64,000 nucleotides of DNA. Origin: Roseburia rectibacter. GTDB taxonomy: Bacteria; Bacillota; Clostridia; Lachnospirales; Lachnospiraceae. Position 1 is the first letter of the stretch, and the number at the start of each line of letters is the position of its first letter. Below the pieces are notes generated by a model. The model ran no database searches. It was not told where the DNA came from and saw only the letters and a program-made list of their open reading frames with translations. This document shows, piece by piece, positions 37,097 through 45,894 of the stretch. The stretch spans positions 3,856,001 through 3,920,000 of the forward strand of contig NZ_CP092473.1 of NCBI RefSeq assembly GCF_014287515.2, in the 5' to 3' direction. Position numbers and translations under genes: made by a program.

Positions 37097-39028
37097 ATGA
37101 ATCTGCAACCCAAAATATTATCCAACGCTTTTTTGATCAACGGGTACACTCCCGCTGTAGATATGATTCTCGTGATCTTATGTATATTACTTTTACTGCT
37201 TCTCCGGGAGACATTTATCCGCCGCAGCAGACTTTTTCTGCTTTTTCGCACCTGCATCGCGCTTTTGCTGATTGCAGCCTTCAGCAATTCCTGCTTTTAC
37301 TATACTGTACTGTATTTCGACAGTGATACCACTTTATGTATTCTGCGTGCAATATATCATTCAAGCCTGCTGCTCATTTTTTGTCTGTATGCGGCTTATT
37401 TAAAGATTTTGATTGGTATTCCGGGAAAAACAGGACATATCATGAATATTTTCCTATATTCCTTATATATCATTTTTGCCGTTGTGGATGCACTGTCACC
37501 TGTATTGGGTTACAGTTTCTACCGGGACAGCTCAGGTGCATGGCATGATAACCTTTATTTAAAACCGTTTACGATTGCTTACGGGATTTATATGGCGTTT
37601 ATTTTTTTCCTGTTACTTTACTATCATAAACGCATTCCAACAAGTTTATTCCATATGCTCGTGATCGTACAGTTCATCTGTGTTTTTCTCGTCTGTGCAG
37701 AAAACCATTTTGGCAGCAATACCTTCCTTGCCATCACCTTTCTCCTGCCGATCATGGTAATCCTTTATATGGTACATGGAAGTTCTTACAGTATCAAGAC
37801 AGGGGCCCTGAATGCTGATTCCCTAAACGAATATTTAAACCAGCAGGCGTCAATTCAAAATTCTACTTATTATATGTGTCTCCGTTTCGACACTGATTCC
37901 GAATATGTGATGCCGGATGAGCTTGGCAAACTTTTTTTCAACTTCTGGAACGGCTACTTTAAAAACGGACTCCTCTTCCACCCATCTACAGATTTTTTTG
38001 TTCTTGCAATTGATGTCAGTGACATCCGGAATGCAGATAAAATCGCACAGGATATGATCCAGAATGACTTTAAACGCCATTTTGAAACTTATAAACTGCC
38101 TTATAAGATCGTTATGTTCAATCATCTGGATTTCTGTGAAAACTTAGAGCAGTTTTACGAACTTTTTAACTTCTTTGCAGAACCGATGGAACTAAATAAT
38201 TTCCGCTCCTGCGACACCGCCGATTATAAAAGTTTTCATGATATGAAATATCTCTCGGCGCAGTTAAAAGATATTGCAGAAAACGGTTCCCTTGATGACG
38301 AAAGAGTTCTTGTATACTGCCAGCCGGTCCGCAACGTAAATGCCGGCAATTATGACACCGCAGAAGCACTGATGCGTCTGAAACTAAAGGACACCGGCAT
38401 GGTATATCCAAACCGGTTTATTCCGCTCGCTGAAAAGAATGGCTATATCCATAAATTAAGCATGATCATTTTAAATAAGACCTGCCGTGCGATCCGGGAA
38501 TTTCAGGATGAAGGTTACCACCTTTCCCGTGTTTCCGTAAATCTCTCTATTTCAGAGCTCTCCAATAAGAATTTTATGGAAGAGTTCCGGCAGATCGTAG
38601 AAAGAAACGGTGTTGATTTTCATACCATCGCAGTGGAACTGACCGAGAGCCGCAACGATACCGAATACGAACTCGTTCTTGACCGTGTAATGCAGTTTAA
38701 ATCCCTCGGTGTATGTACTTACCTCGACGATTTTGGAACCGGATATTCTAATTTTGACCGGATTCTTAGCTTAAAACTTGATGTTGTAAAATTTGACCGC
38801 AGCCTTCTTCTGATGGCAAATAAGGATGAAAATTCCCAGTTTATCCTGAACTACTTTTCCACTGCTTTTGAAAAACTCGGATATAAAGTACTCTATGAGG
38901 GCGTGGAAACAGACGAACAGGAAGAAATTTGTGTAAACAGTCATGCAGACTATCTGCAGGGATTCAAATTTTCAAAACCGATCCCGATTGAAGAACTGAA
39001 AAACTTTCTTTCTCCGATACAGGAATAA
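37097..39028 (+). CDS. Membrane EAL-domain c-di-GMP phosphodiesterase
   Basis: A 643-residue protein. The N-terminus has about seven transmembrane segments (residues about 20-235). A middle region (about 240-390) has no recognisable GGDEF motif and may be a degenerate cyclase. The C-terminal EAL domain (about 400-640) keeps the catalytic set: EALMR (Glu423), ELTES, DDFGTGYSN (Asp544-Asp545), VKFDRS, EGVET and YLQGF. An active phosphodiesterase that lowers c-di-GMP is therefore likely. Neighbours include a PilZ-tailed chemoreceptor, so both may act in motility control. AGGGGAA precedes the ATG. Confidence 0.92.
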   Translation: MNLQPKILSNAFLINGYTPAVDMILVILCILLLLLLRETFIRRSRLFLLFRTCIALLLIAAFSNSCFYYTVLYFDSDTTLCILRAIYHSSLLLIFCLYAAYLKILIGIPGKTGHIMNIFLYSLYIIFAVVDALSPVLGYSFYRDSSGAWHDNLYLKPFTIAYGIYMAFIFFLLLYYHKRIPTSLFHMLVIVQFICVFLVCAENHFGSNTFLAITFLLPIMVILYMVHGSSYSIKTGALNADSLNEYLNQQASIQNSTYYMCLRFDTDSEYVMPDELGKLFFNFWNGYFKNGLLFHPSTDFFVLAIDVSDIRNADKIAQDMIQNDFKRHFETYKLPYKIVMFNHLDFCENLEQFYELFNFFAEPMELNNFRSCDTADYKSFHDMKYLSAQLKDIAENGSLDDERVLVYCQPVRNVNAGNYDTAEALMRLKLKDTGMVYPNRFIPLAEKNGYIHKLSMIILNKTCRAIREFQDEGYHLSRVSVNLSISELSNKNFMEEFRQIVERNGVDFHTIAVELTESRNDTEYELVLDRVMQFKSLGVCTYLDDFGTGYSNFDRILSLKLDVVKFDRSLLLMANKDENSQFILNYFSTAFEKLGYKVLYEGVETDEQEEICVNSHADYLQGFKFSKPIPIEELKNFLSPIQE

Positions 39029-39100
39029 CTTCATTTCTCCTGTATAGCATGGTTGTTACCGTATTTTTTTACAAACAAAAATGTTTTCTTTGCAAATCAC

Positions 39101-39129
39101 TTGACATCATTATCTGATAAAAGTATAAT
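39101..39129 (+). promoter_or_regulatory. Consensus promoter of the amino-acid ABC operon
   Basis: TTGACA (39101-39106) and TATAAT (39124-39129) are separated by 17 bases, a perfect housekeeping promoter, about 75 bases before the binding-protein start. Confidence 0.85.
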
Positions 39130-39205
39130 CTGTTCTAAATCATATCAGAATAGTATGAATTAAGAAGAAGATGGAGATTATGAAAAAAAGAAAGGGACAA
39201 GTTTT

Positions 39206-40060
39206 ATGAAGAAAAAAGTGATTTCAATTTTACTGACAGCCGTTTTAGCCACAGGAATGGCAGCATGCGGTTCTGACAGCAATACAGCTGATAATTCTGC
39301 AAATAATACAGCTGACAATACACAGAACACAGCTGAAACTTCAACCGAATCCACTGGTTCTGCTGATTCTGCTGAAAAACCTGTATTAACTGTCGGCATG
39401 GAGGGAACTTATGCTCCATACACCTACCACGATGAAAATGGTACTTTAACCGGTTTTGAGGTTGATATGGCAAATGCGATCGGTGAAAAAATGGGATATG
39501 ATGTTGAATTTGTTGAAACAGAGTGGGATTCCATCACTGCTGCACTTGATGCCGGCAATTTTGATGCAGTTATGAATCAGGTAACCATTACCGACGAGCG
39601 TAAAGAAAAATATGACTTTTCTACACCGTATATTTATACAAGACCGGTTCTCATTGTTGCTGCTGACAACACCGATATCACTTCTTTTGAAGATGTGAAC
39701 GGCAAAAAAGCCGCAGAAGGACTTACATCAAACTTCAATGAAATTGCCAAAAGCTATGGTGCTGAAATCGTCGGGCAGGATAAATTCGCACTTGCCATGG
39801 AATGTGTTTTAAGTGGCGAAGCTGATTGTGCTATCAATGATGAGCTGACCTATGCTTACTGGAAACAGCAGAAGGGCGGCGACGAATCCACAAAGATTGT
39901 TGCTGAATCAGATGACGTAAATGCAAGTGCCGTAATGTTGAAAAAAGGCAATGATGAATTAGTTGAGAAAATTAACACCGCCATTGACGCATTAATCGCA
40001 GATGGAACAGTCAAAGAAATTTCTGAGAAATACTTTGGCTTAGACGTATCTCAGCCTTAA
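39206..40060 (+). CDS. Amino-acid ABC transporter substrate-binding lipoprotein
   Basis: A 284-residue family-3 extracellular binding protein. The signal MKKKVISILLTAVLATGMAAC is a lipoprotein signal; an Asn/Thr/Ser-rich linker follows to about residue 55. The mature part (VLTVGMEGTYAPYTYHDENGTLTGFEVDMANAIGEKMG) is typical of cystine or polar amino-acid receptors. It is first in a three-gene operon with its permease and ATPase, driven by a strong promoter. Specificity cannot be read, but cystine-type or glutamine-type uptake is likely. Confidence 0.92.
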   Translation: MKKKVISILLTAVLATGMAACGSDSNTADNSANNTADNTQNTAETSTESTGSADSAEKPVLTVGMEGTYAPYTYHDENGTLTGFEVDMANAIGEKMGYDVEFVETEWDSITAALDAGNFDAVMNQVTITDERKEKYDFSTPYIYTRPVLIVAADNTDITSFEDVNGKKAAEGLTSNFNEIAKSYGAEIVGQDKFALAMECVLSGEADCAINDELTYAYWKQQKGGDESTKIVAESDDVNASAVMLKKGNDELVEKINTAIDALIADGTVKEISEKYFGLDVSQP

Positions 40061-40080
40061 TATATAGAATTTAAACATGG

Positions 40081-40108
40081 CAATAGAATGTACTATATCG
40101 TTCTATTG
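40081..40108 (+). other. Intercistronic hairpin between binding protein and permease
   Basis: CAATAGAA and TTCTATTG are 8-bp arms around 12 bases, 20 bases after the binding-protein stop. Such hairpins often stabilise the upstream message and raise binding protein over permease. Confidence 0.5.
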
Positions 40109-40140
40109 TCATGAATTACTATCGTTACAGGAGAAAACTC

Positions 40141-40833
40141 ATGGGATCATATGCATACCTGACAGCGGGTATTATTACAGCAAGACAAGCGGAACTGATG
40201 AAAAATGCATTCTGGCCAATGCTAAGACAGGGCCTGCTTTACACGATTCCCCTGACACTGGTATCCTTTGCGATCGGTGTCATCATTGCCGTGCTGTGTG
40301 CACTTTTTATTATCAACAAAATACCGGTATTAAAACAGATCGCCGGAATCTATATCTGGGTATTCCGCGGAACCCCTCTGCTGGTACAGTTATTTATCAT
40401 GTACTGGGGTATTTGTAATCCCCTTGGCATCAACAAGTGGGTTGCCTGTATCTCGGCACTCTCCTTAAATGTAGGTGCCTACTCCGCAGAGACGATCCGC
40501 GCTGCAATCCTTTCCATTAACAAAGGTCAGTGGGAAGCCGGCTATTCCCTCGGCATGAGTTACCAGCAGACATTCCGCCGTATCATCATTCCGCAGGCTG
40601 CTACTGTATCCATACCACCGCTTTTTAACACCTTTATCGGTCTTGTCAAGGATACTTCCCTTGCATCTACGATCATGATCGGTGAGATGTTCCGTAAAGC
40701 ACAGGAAGCCGCAGCAAGCTCACTCGAATACCTTTGGATCTATATCGAAGTTGCACTCATTTACCTTCTTTTCTGTACGCTGTTGACCGGACTGCAGAAA
40801 TGGATTGAGAAAAAACTGCGTGTCGGAAAGTAG
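40141..40833 (+). CDS. Amino-acid ABC transporter permease
   Basis: A 230-residue HisM/GlnP-type permease with about five transmembrane segments. The ATG at 40141 is chosen because AGGAG lies seven bases upstream; an in-frame ATG at 40111 overlaps the hairpin. The segment FRGTPLLVQLFIMYWG and the EAA loop EAGYSLGMSYQQTFRRIIIPQA are diagnostic. It should work as a homodimer with the ATPase encoded nine bases downstream. Confidence 0.93.
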   Translation: MGSYAYLTAGIITARQAELMKNAFWPMLRQGLLYTIPLTLVSFAIGVIIAVLCALFIINKIPVLKQIAGIYIWVFRGTPLLVQLFIMYWGICNPLGINKWVACISALSLNVGAYSAETIRAAILSINKGQWEAGYSLGMSYQQTFRRIIIPQAATVSIPPLFNTFIGLVKDTSLASTIMIGEMFRKAQEAAASSLEYLWIYIEVALIYLLFCTLLTGLQKWIEKKLRVGK

Positions 40834-40842
40834 AGGTATCAT

Positions 40843-41586
40843 ATGTATTCTTTAGATAACATTTATAAATCATTTGACAATAATCAGGTCTTAAAAGGTG
40901 TCTCCTTAGAGATTCCGAAAAATAAAACCACCGTCCTGATCGGGCCATCCGGTTCCGGTAAGACAACACTGTTACGCTGTATCAATCTGCTTGAAATCCC
41001 GGACAGCGGCACCGTGAATGTAAACGGTTCCTCTATGACCTTTCATGAAGGACAGAAAGTAAAGTACAGCGGCAACGAGATCCGGAATATCCGCATGAAA
41101 ACCGGTATGGTATTCCAGAACTTTCAGCTTTTTCCTCACAAAACGGTGCTGGAAAATATTATGGAAGGTCCTATCACCGTCTTAAAGAAAGACCGAAGTG
41201 AATGCGAAAAAGAAGCGTTATCTCTTTTAGAGAAAGTCGGTTTATCCGATAAGCGCGACGCTTATCCGGGACAGCTCTCCGGCGGCCAGCAGCAGAGAAT
41301 CGCCATCGCAAGGGCACTCGCCATGAAACCGGAACTACTTCTTTTTGATGAGCCTACCAGTGCGTTAGACCCGGAACTTGAAGTGGAGGTTTTAAATATC
41401 ATCCGCAGATTAGTCGACGAAAAGCAGACCATCGTGATCATCACACACAAGATGTCTTTCGCCAGAGAAGTCGCAGATAAAGTCGTCTTTTTTGATGAGG
41501 GAAAAATCTTAAAAGAAGGAACTTACGCTGAGCTTGAACAGAGTAATATTCCAAGAATTACACAGTTCTTAAATATGTTGAACTAA
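40843..41586 (+). CDS. Amino-acid ABC transporter ATPase
   Basis: A 247-residue GlnQ/HisP-type ATPase. Walker A GPSGSGKTT, Q-loop FQNFQLFPH, signature LSGGQQQR, Walker B LLLFDEP and the switch ITHKM are all intact. It completes the operon with the binding protein and permease, and a strong bidirectional terminator follows. Confidence 0.95.
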   Translation: MYSLDNIYKSFDNNQVLKGVSLEIPKNKTTVLIGPSGSGKTTLLRCINLLEIPDSGTVNVNGSSMTFHEGQKVKYSGNEIRNIRMKTGMVFQNFQLFPHKTVLENIMEGPITVLKKDRSECEKEALSLLEKVGLSDKRDAYPGQLSGGQQQRIAIARALAMKPELLLFDEPTSALDPELEVEVLNIIRRLVDEKQTIVIITHKMSFAREVADKVVFFDEGKILKEGTYAELEQSNIPRITQFLNMLN

Positions 41587-41629
41587 ACAATAGACCGCCT
41601 CACAGGAAACCTGTTGTCATGAATAAGTA

Positions 41630-41671
41630 AAAAATCCGTGCAGGATCAGTTTTGATCCGCACGGATTTTTT
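41630..41671. terminator. Bidirectional terminator between amino-acid ABC and GH26
   Basis: AAAAATCCGTGCAGGATCA pairs with TGATCCGCACGGATTTTTT, with one bulge. The A-run and T-run on both sides suit the two convergent operons. Confidence 0.88.
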
Positions 41672-41721
41672 GCTGTCAGCCTTATCTACGCTCCAGATAA
41701 TCATTATTATGATAAATCTTT

Positions 41722-44700
41722 TTATTTTCCACAGCGCACTGCATTTGAAGCAGTTCCTTTCACCGATGTTTTTCCGGCATTTTTTACGGCTCTTACTTTA
41801 TAGTAATATGTTTTTCCTTTCTTCGCTTTGCCGTCTGTGTAAGAAACAATAGTGCCCTTTTTCAGCGTCTTTATCTTTTGATATTTTCCTTTTTTGGATG
41901 TTGCACGGTAGATCGCGTATCCATCTGCACCTTTTACCTTCTTCCAGGTTAATTTTACCTTGGACTTCACACGTTTTGCCTTAACCGCAGTCACCTTCTG
42001 CGGGCTGGTCGCAGCCTTGATCACATTGGAGTACTTTCCGGTTACCGTCTTTTTACCGCTTTTCCTGTATGCACGCACTTTATACTGATAAACCGTTGCT
42101 GTTTTGAGCTTTTTATCCGTATAGGTATTAGTTTTTAACGTTGCAACCTTCTGATATTTTTTCGTTGATTTGTTATAACGGTATACCTGATAACCATCTG
42201 CTTTCTTTACTTTTTTCCATGTTAAGCGGATGGAAGTCTCCGTTGCCCCGGACTGTTTGAAGCCGGAAACCTGTGCAACTGTCGTTTTATCTGTATTACC
42301 CGGTTTCTCTGTATCTTCCGGTTTCTCTGTATTTCCCGGTTTTTCTGTATCTCCCGGTTTCTCCGTATCTCCCGGTTTCTCTGTATTTCCCGGTTTTTCT
42401 GTATCTCCCGGTTTCTCCGTATCTCCCGGTTTCTCTGTATCTCCCGGTTTCTCTGTATCTCCCGGTTTCTGTCCTCCGGACACGAGTGACTGATCTGTCA
42501 GTACATATCCACCTTCTGTCACATTTAACTTTGATTCATCCACATTTACAAAGCGGATATCATCAAAAACAATTTTCGACTGGATATCAACCCCATTTCC
42601 GTCTTCTGAAATGCTGTTACACCAGATTGCAAACTTCGTAACATTCTTTGGATCAAAAGTTCCATTCTGTTTACCCTTTAATTTGTTAAATGGGATCGTA
42701 ACATATTTTGCCTCTGTCGTCTTTACAAAGTCAGTCAGAAATACTTCGAAATCCTCTCCGCCGGAAACAAGCTGAACTACCAGTTTCTGTCCTTTTCCAT
42801 CCGGTTTTACCCACATGCTGACCGCATTGTATTCGCTGTAATCGTTTGTGCTTAAACCTTTCATACGTCCGGTCCATACTTCCGGTCCGCTCGTCTTAAG
42901 CTGATAAGTAAATGCACCTCCGTAAACACCTTCTGCTTTATGATCCTTATCTAATACAAAGGAAGAACTGCAGTTTGCTGCTGAATTTTCTGTAAAAGTT
43001 CCATCCAGGTAGTCATTGTCATCATAGTATAATTCAAAATTTTCAATGACATTCTTTGCAAGTGTTTCCTTTTCTTTTCCAAAACTGATATAGGAAACAG
43101 TCACAAGTGTTTTGCCATCTGCCACAAGGCTGATCTTACCGGTATCCGTTGTTCCAAGTGCACTCAGAATATCCGCAGACAGCACACCTTCGTAAGCACC
43201 AGATTCTTCCGTTTTCTCTGCCGTGATCGTTTTTTCTGTCTTTGTATCCGGGTTTGTCAGCACAAAACTTACACTCTGTGCATTTCTCACATTTGCTTTT
43301 AAAGTAAATGCACTTGTGATTGCCATCTTAGAGAAAACATTGGCAAAATAACCTGCTGCATTTCCCTGATTTGCATTTCTTACTTCTTTCTGGTCTGCAT
43401 TTCCGTAAAAGTTTGTTCCATTCGCAAAAACAGAAGATTTTTCATTGTAGAATTCAATAAACTCGTTGATCAGTTCCTGTCCGTGGGTATCATCATATTT
43501 ATATGGGACATAAAAGTTGGTGTCTCCAAAATTTGCCCACAGTAAGAAGTACGGCATTCCGGTGTCAACTGCCACCTGATTAACCTGTTTGTACCAGTTG
43601 TGTCCTGCGATCGGATTTCCTTTTACTAAAATTCCTTCATTATCCGATCCATCGGCTTTCATCACCCTTACACCGGTTTCGGAAATTGCAGCTACTTTTC
43701 CTTTTGCGTCTGCAATATTCTTTACCACCTGACAGGTTTTCTTTAAATTGTCCACAAACTCGCCGGAATATTCTGCCGGATAAGTATTGTAATCATCATA
43801 GTAATCAAATGCAACGATATCCACACAGTCATCGCCCGGATAGCGGTCCATATACTCTTCCTCTGAAGTTAACGGACCATTTGGGGAATATACATAAATA
43901 AAGTTGTGTACTCCCTTTGATGCCAGATAATCCTGTGTGTACTGGAACAGCGCACGGTATGTCTCTTTATCGGTTGTCGCAGCACCCCACCAGAACCATC
44001 CGCCTGTATTTTCATGGAATGGACGGAATAAAACAGGAATATCGCCAAGTCCGTTTGCGTAATCTGCAATGATATCAAGATAGGTTGTAAACTGCGCATT
44101 GTATTTTCCACCCGGAAGTACTTCTGCGGAGCAGTTATTGCTCAGGTCTTTTGCCTCCGAAAAATCACACTGTGAAAAATCATATTTTCTCGCCGCATCC
44201 GGTGTTGCAATGATTTTTTCATTGCTCATATTCGGCATATGGGTGGATAATGTGATGATCGCACCCTCTGCAGCTGCTGCCTTGCTGATCTCGATAGATT
44301 TCTGAACTGCATCATCTACGTTATCAATTCCAAGTTCCCCGCCTGTCAGTGCCAGCGAATCGATTCCGACCAGACCACTAATACTTCCGGTCACGTCCTT
44401 TGTATCCGAATAGACACCGTCTCTGGTTGAAACATGCTTGCTTGTGTCATTCTGATGTCCGAATAATACCTGGTCAGCAGCATCCAGTCCTTTTAAATAT
44501 GCATATAACGCTTTTGCTGAACCTGATGCATTCACATCCGAAAGTGTTACTTCTTCCGGCATACTGGACGTATCTGCAAGCACAGCCTCTCCTGCCGTCT
44601 CTGTGATCTCCGTATAATCGCCCGCTGCATTATACTGGGATAAAGTCAGGTTATCCAGATATACGCTTCCCAAAAAGGCAGTGCTCACACCAACTGTTCC

Positions 44701-45702
44701 AATCATCAGATCCGTGATCTTTGCAGTGTTTGGTGAGAATTTGACAGTGACCACTGCTTTCTTATATCCGTCACCGAGATCTGACGTTTCGATCTTTGCT
44801 TCTTTGTTGATGATCTCCACATCATCTGCTCCGTTTTTTGCAAAAATCTTTGCCTTAAAAGAACCGTCAAAAGCTTCCGGATAGATCATTTCATAGCTTA
44901 AAACATTATAAGCCGATACATCGAGTCCTTCTGCAAACGACTTTTTAATCTTTGCCTCACTCCATGTAAAACCTTCACAACCGGTATAATCGAGATCTGC
45001 CTTTAACATTTTGCTTCCCTGAAATTCAGCTACACTGATTCCTACCGCATTGTCGTACTGCCAGCCGCCTTCCTGATCCCAGCCTGCACTGCTTCCTGTC
45101 TCTGCAGATTCAAAATCATCGATCACACTCGGATCTTTTGCAGGCAGTTCCGGCTGCGCTTCTGCCACACCGCTTAATGTAACATTGGAAAATGTACATG
45201 TTCCTGAAAAGCCCTGACCAATCAGTCGGAAATATACACCTTTTAAATCATCTGCATCCTTATCCTCAAACTTAATCGTAATCGTTGTTTTGTGTGTATC
45301 TTCTGAAAAACTGCTCTGCTGTAAATACGGGATATCCTGACTGTCTGTCCATGTCCACTCACTTCCCAGCTTCACGATACCCTGAACCTTTAAGTAACTT
45401 TCCCCGGTACCCAATGATGCGTACGCCTCATCATCCAGTGTAATATCTGCCTTCATTGTGAAATCTTTCGTTGTCACACAATCTGCAATACTTTCATCAT
45501 AAGTGATCATTGGCGGATTATCCCAATCCTCTGTTGCAAGATCCAGTTTGTCTTTTGTTACTGTGTTTGTCCCGGTATAAAACACACTCGCTTCTGCCGC
45601 ATAGACATACTCGTATCCCCCTGCAAAATTGCCGCTTGAAAACGCAACTGCAGCCGCTAAAAGAGCGGCTGCAAGTCGTTTTCCCATAAAACGTTTTCTC
45701 AT
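41722..45702 (-). CDS. Extracellular modular GH26 endo-beta-1,4-mannanase
   Basis: A 1326-residue secreted protein. The ATG at 45702, after TTGGAGG, opens a signal peptide (MRKRFMGKRLAAALLAAAVA...). Two N-terminal beta-sandwich regions follow, the second resembling CBM27 (about 175-340). The GH26 barrel spans about 365-760: LFRPFHENTGGWFWW has acid/base Glu564 and AAISETG has nucleophile Glu675. An Ig-like region and a CBM23-like module (about 860-1030) come next, then a KPGDTE-type linker (about 1078-1137) and two lysine-rich fibronectin-like repeats at the C-terminus. The cationic tail may hold the enzyme on the wall. Large GH26 enzymes of this plan are known from Roseburia, where they depolymerise glucomannan and galactomannan. 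The GH3 genes upstream may process the products. Confidence 0.92.
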   Translation of the reverse strand: MRKRFMGKRLAAALLAAAVAFSSGNFAGGYEYVYAAEASVFYTGTNTVTKDKLDLATEDWDNPPMITYDESIADCVTTKDFTMKADITLDDEAYASLGTGESYLKVQGIVKLGSEWTWTDSQDIPYLQQSSFSEDTHKTTITIKFEDKDADDLKGVYFRLIGQGFSGTCTFSNVTLSGVAEAQPELPAKDPSVIDDFESAETGSSAGWDQEGGWQYDNAVGISVAEFQGSKMLKADLDYTGCEGFTWSEAKIKKSFAEGLDVSAYNVLSYEMIYPEAFDGSFKAKIFAKNGADDVEIINKEAKIETSDLGDGYKKAVVTVKFSPNTAKITDLMIGTVGVSTAFLGSVYLDNLTLSQYNAAGDYTEITETAGEAVLADTSSMPEEVTLSDVNASGSAKALYAYLKGLDAADQVLFGHQNDTSKHVSTRDGVYSDTKDVTGSISGLVGIDSLALTGGELGIDNVDDAVQKSIEISKAAAAEGAIITLSTHMPNMSNEKIIATPDAARKYDFSQCDFSEAKDLSNNCSAEVLPGGKYNAQFTTYLDIIADYANGLGDIPVLFRPFHENTGGWFWWGAATTDKETYRALFQYTQDYLASKGVHNFIYVYSPNGPLTSEEEYMDRYPGDDCVDIVAFDYYDDYNTYPAEYSGEFVDNLKKTCQVVKNIADAKGKVAAISETGVRVMKADGSDNEGILVKGNPIAGHNWYKQVNQVAVDTGMPYFLLWANFGDTNFYVPYKYDDTHGQELINEFIEFYNEKSSVFANGTNFYGNADQKEVRNANQGNAAGYFANVFSKMAITSAFTLKANVRNAQSVSFVLTNPDTKTEKTITAEKTEESGAYEGVLSADILSALGTTDTGKISLVADGKTLVTVSYISFGKEKETLAKNVIENFELYYDDNDYLDGTFTENSAANCSSSFVLDKDHKAEGVYGGAFTYQLKTSGPEVWTGRMKGLSTNDYSEYNAVSMWVKPDGKGQKLVVQLVSGGEDFEVFLTDFVKTTEAKYVTIPFNKLKGKQNGTFDPKNVTKFAIWCNSISEDGNGVDIQSKIVFDDIRFVNVDESKLNVTEGGYVLTDQSLVSGGQKPGDTEKPGDTEKPGDTEKPGDTEKPGNTEKPGDTEKPGDTEKPGNTEKPEDTEKPGNTDKTTVAQVSGFKQSGATETSIRLTWKKVKKADGYQVYRYNKSTKKYQKVATLKTNTYTDKKLKTATVYQYKVRAYRKSGKKTVTGKYSNVIKAATSPQKVTAVKAKRVKSKVKLTWKKVKGADGYAIYRATSKKGKYQKIKTLKKGTIVSYTDGKAKKGKTYYYKVRAVKNAGKTSVKGTASNAVRCGK
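42291..42470 (-). repeat. 18-bp tandem repeat coding the (E)KPG(D/N)T linker
   Basis: About ten consecutive 18-bp units encode EKPGDT, with EKPGNT and EKPEDT variants. Codon use is nearly identical between units, so the array is recent or kept uniform by slippage. It separates the binding modules from the C-terminal repeats of the GH26 protein, and its length probably varies between strains. Confidence 0.85.
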
Positions 45703-45749
45703 AAACTTACCTCCAATACATTTATTAGCTTTATGCACTTTGTCTTTTA

Positions 45750-45779
45750 ATTATATGTTACTTCAAAAAACATTGTCAA
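45750..45779 (-). promoter_or_regulatory. Promoter of the GH26 gene
   Basis: Read leftward, TTGACA (45774-45779) and TATAAT (45750-45755) are 18 bases apart and lie about 50 bases before the start codon. No clear operator overlaps it. The GH26 gene therefore appears to be a separate transcript from the GH3 gene upstream. Confidence 0.75.
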
Positions 45780-45894
45780 TTAAGCTTATATTAGTTTGTA
45801 AATTTTCAGAGTTTTTACTTAATTTTTGCTTTTTTAAGTTGTTTTATGAGATTAAAATTGTATACTTTTACTTTATAAATTCAGATAATAAATT

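Noticed and set aside
42230-42641. Rightward open frames with Pro/Val/Ser repeats opposite GH26
   Set aside because: These are the antisense of the KPGDTE linker repeat and have no independent signals.
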